Source: Pseudomonadota bacterium (GTDB taxonomy: Bacteria; Pseudomonadota; Gammaproteobacteria; Burkholderiales; Burkholderiaceae_C). From it: 41,969 bases of DNA. A program made the translations under genes and the position numbers. Position 1 is the first letter of the stretch; each line of letters opens with the position of its first letter. The notes below the pieces were generated by a model. That model was not told the DNA's origin. It searched no databases and saw only the letters and a program-made list of their open reading frames with translations. Below are positions 41,464 through 41,969 of the stretch, in pieces. The stretch spans positions 1-41,969 of the forward strand of contig JAEZWW010000053.1 in the NCBI GenBank assembly GCA_023442945.1. The letters run 5' to 3'.

Positions 41464-41969
41464 ATGGCTGCTCTTCCTGCTTTTTCTGCCGATCAGGCCG
41501 CCTGCCACGGCGTCTGGATGGCCGACGAGATCGCGTCGGCTCCGGCCGCGGTCGTCTCCACCGGCCACGCCGCGCTGGACGCCGAATTGCCCGGTGCGGG
41601 CTGGCCGCTGGGCGCCTTGGTCGAGCTGCTGCAACCGGCGCCGCAGGGCAGCGTCTGGCCATTGCTGCTGCCCGCGCTGGCGCGGCAGGCGCAGCTAGGC
41701 CGCGTGGCGCTGATCCAGCCGCCGCACGAGCCCTTTGTCCCCGCTCTGGTCGCCGCCGGTGTGCCCTGGGCGCAGACGCTGTGGGTCCAGGGCACGACCC
41801 CCGCGCAGGCCGCGTGGGCGGGTGAGCAAGCCCTGCGCTGCCAGGACGTGGCCGCCGTCGTGGCCTGGCTGCCGCGCGCGCAGGCGGCGGACCTGCGGCG
41901 GCTGCACCAGGCGGCGGCGTCCACCGGCGCGCTGTTGTTCGTGCTGCGGCCCGCGCACATGGCGCAGGC
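41464..41969 (+). CDS. imuA: ImuA, translesion synthesis accessory protein (partial, runs off the window)
   Basis: The first 168 residues of a RecA-like accessory protein of the imuA-imuB-dnaE2 mutagenesis cassette. The start HGVWMADEIA, then STGHAALDAELPGAGWPLGA and LVELLQPAPQGSVWPLLLPA match the ImuA family; the Walker-like loop of RecA is degenerate, as expected. The ATG at 41464 lies six bases after a LexA box, leaving almost no room for a leader. The next ATG (41518) falls inside the conserved GVW segment, so 41464 is the better start. The frame stays open to the window end, so imuB and dnaE2 are expected beyond it. Confidence 0.88.
   Translation, partial: MAALPAFSADQAACHGVWMADEIASAPAAVVSTGHAALDAELPGAGWPLGALVELLQPAPQGSVWPLLLPALARQAQLGRVALIQPPHEPFVPALVAAGVPWAQTLWVQGTTPAQAAWAGEQALRCQDVAAVVAWLPRAQAADLRRLHQAAASTGALLFVLRPAHMAQ

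Overview
The window is GC-rich DNA with dense coding and looks like a chromosomal segment of a betaproteobacterium of the Burkholderiales, most likely the family Comamonadaceae. The support is: Gram-negative trimeric porins ending in Phe and starting MKKSLIALAVVAASGAAMA, a Coq7 ubiquinone hydroxylase, a CIRCE-controlled groESL, a LexA-box imuA, and a family of short dispersed intergenic repeats of the kind I associate with that family. Genus cannot be fixed from sequence alone. No rRNA, tRNA, CRISPR array, phage or insertion sequence was seen.

Layout. 1-392: a tandem decamer array at the window edge, then non-coding DNA. 393-3540: coq7 and two tandem porin paralogues ended by a strong terminator. 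3801-9727: a five-gene peptide/nickel-type ABC importer (permease, binding protein, permease, two ATPases). 10125-10796: a small unknown membrane protein. 11127-14049: metNIQ, the methionine importer, with its terminator. 14162-16075: a lipoprotein 5'-nucleotidase. 16202-18738: tal-pgi, coupled sugar-phosphate enzymes. 18910-21158: a four-gene module of two roadblock/LC7 proteins, a Ras-like GTPase with degenerate motifs and an unclassified protein; this is the best candidate for a poorly described system. 21232-24128: an unknown secreted protein and a duplicated pair of unknown genes, one truncated. 24290-28760: a Fur-box-controlled iron module (DUF3325, DUF3649, PepSY protein, TonB-dependent siderophore receptor). 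28957-31152: groES-groEL. 31501-32850: a small membrane protein and a ChaA-type cation/proton antiporter. 32949-35632: xth and an M20 peptidase lipoprotein. 35785-39603: DUF2945, folA, E1-beta, E1-alpha and thyA on the minus strand. 39727-41136: an ion-channel-like protein and a hemerythrin. 41464 to the end: the start of imuA under a near-perfect LexA box.

The most striking feature outside the genes is a family of about 50-65 bp repeats, with 14 clear intergenic copies, one clear copy in frame inside pgi and one doubtful copy inside folA. They sit in both orientations, often between genes of one operon (metI/metQ, groES/groEL, the ABC importer), and some keep a perfect stem-loop while the core sequence drifts. 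One pair of copies was apparently duplicated together with the gene leader it precedes (22584 and 24136). Other points to check are a 24-nt inverted repeat whose one arm is the 3' end of xth, likely leaderless or very short leaders at tal and imuA, and the separation of thyA from folA by E1 genes.
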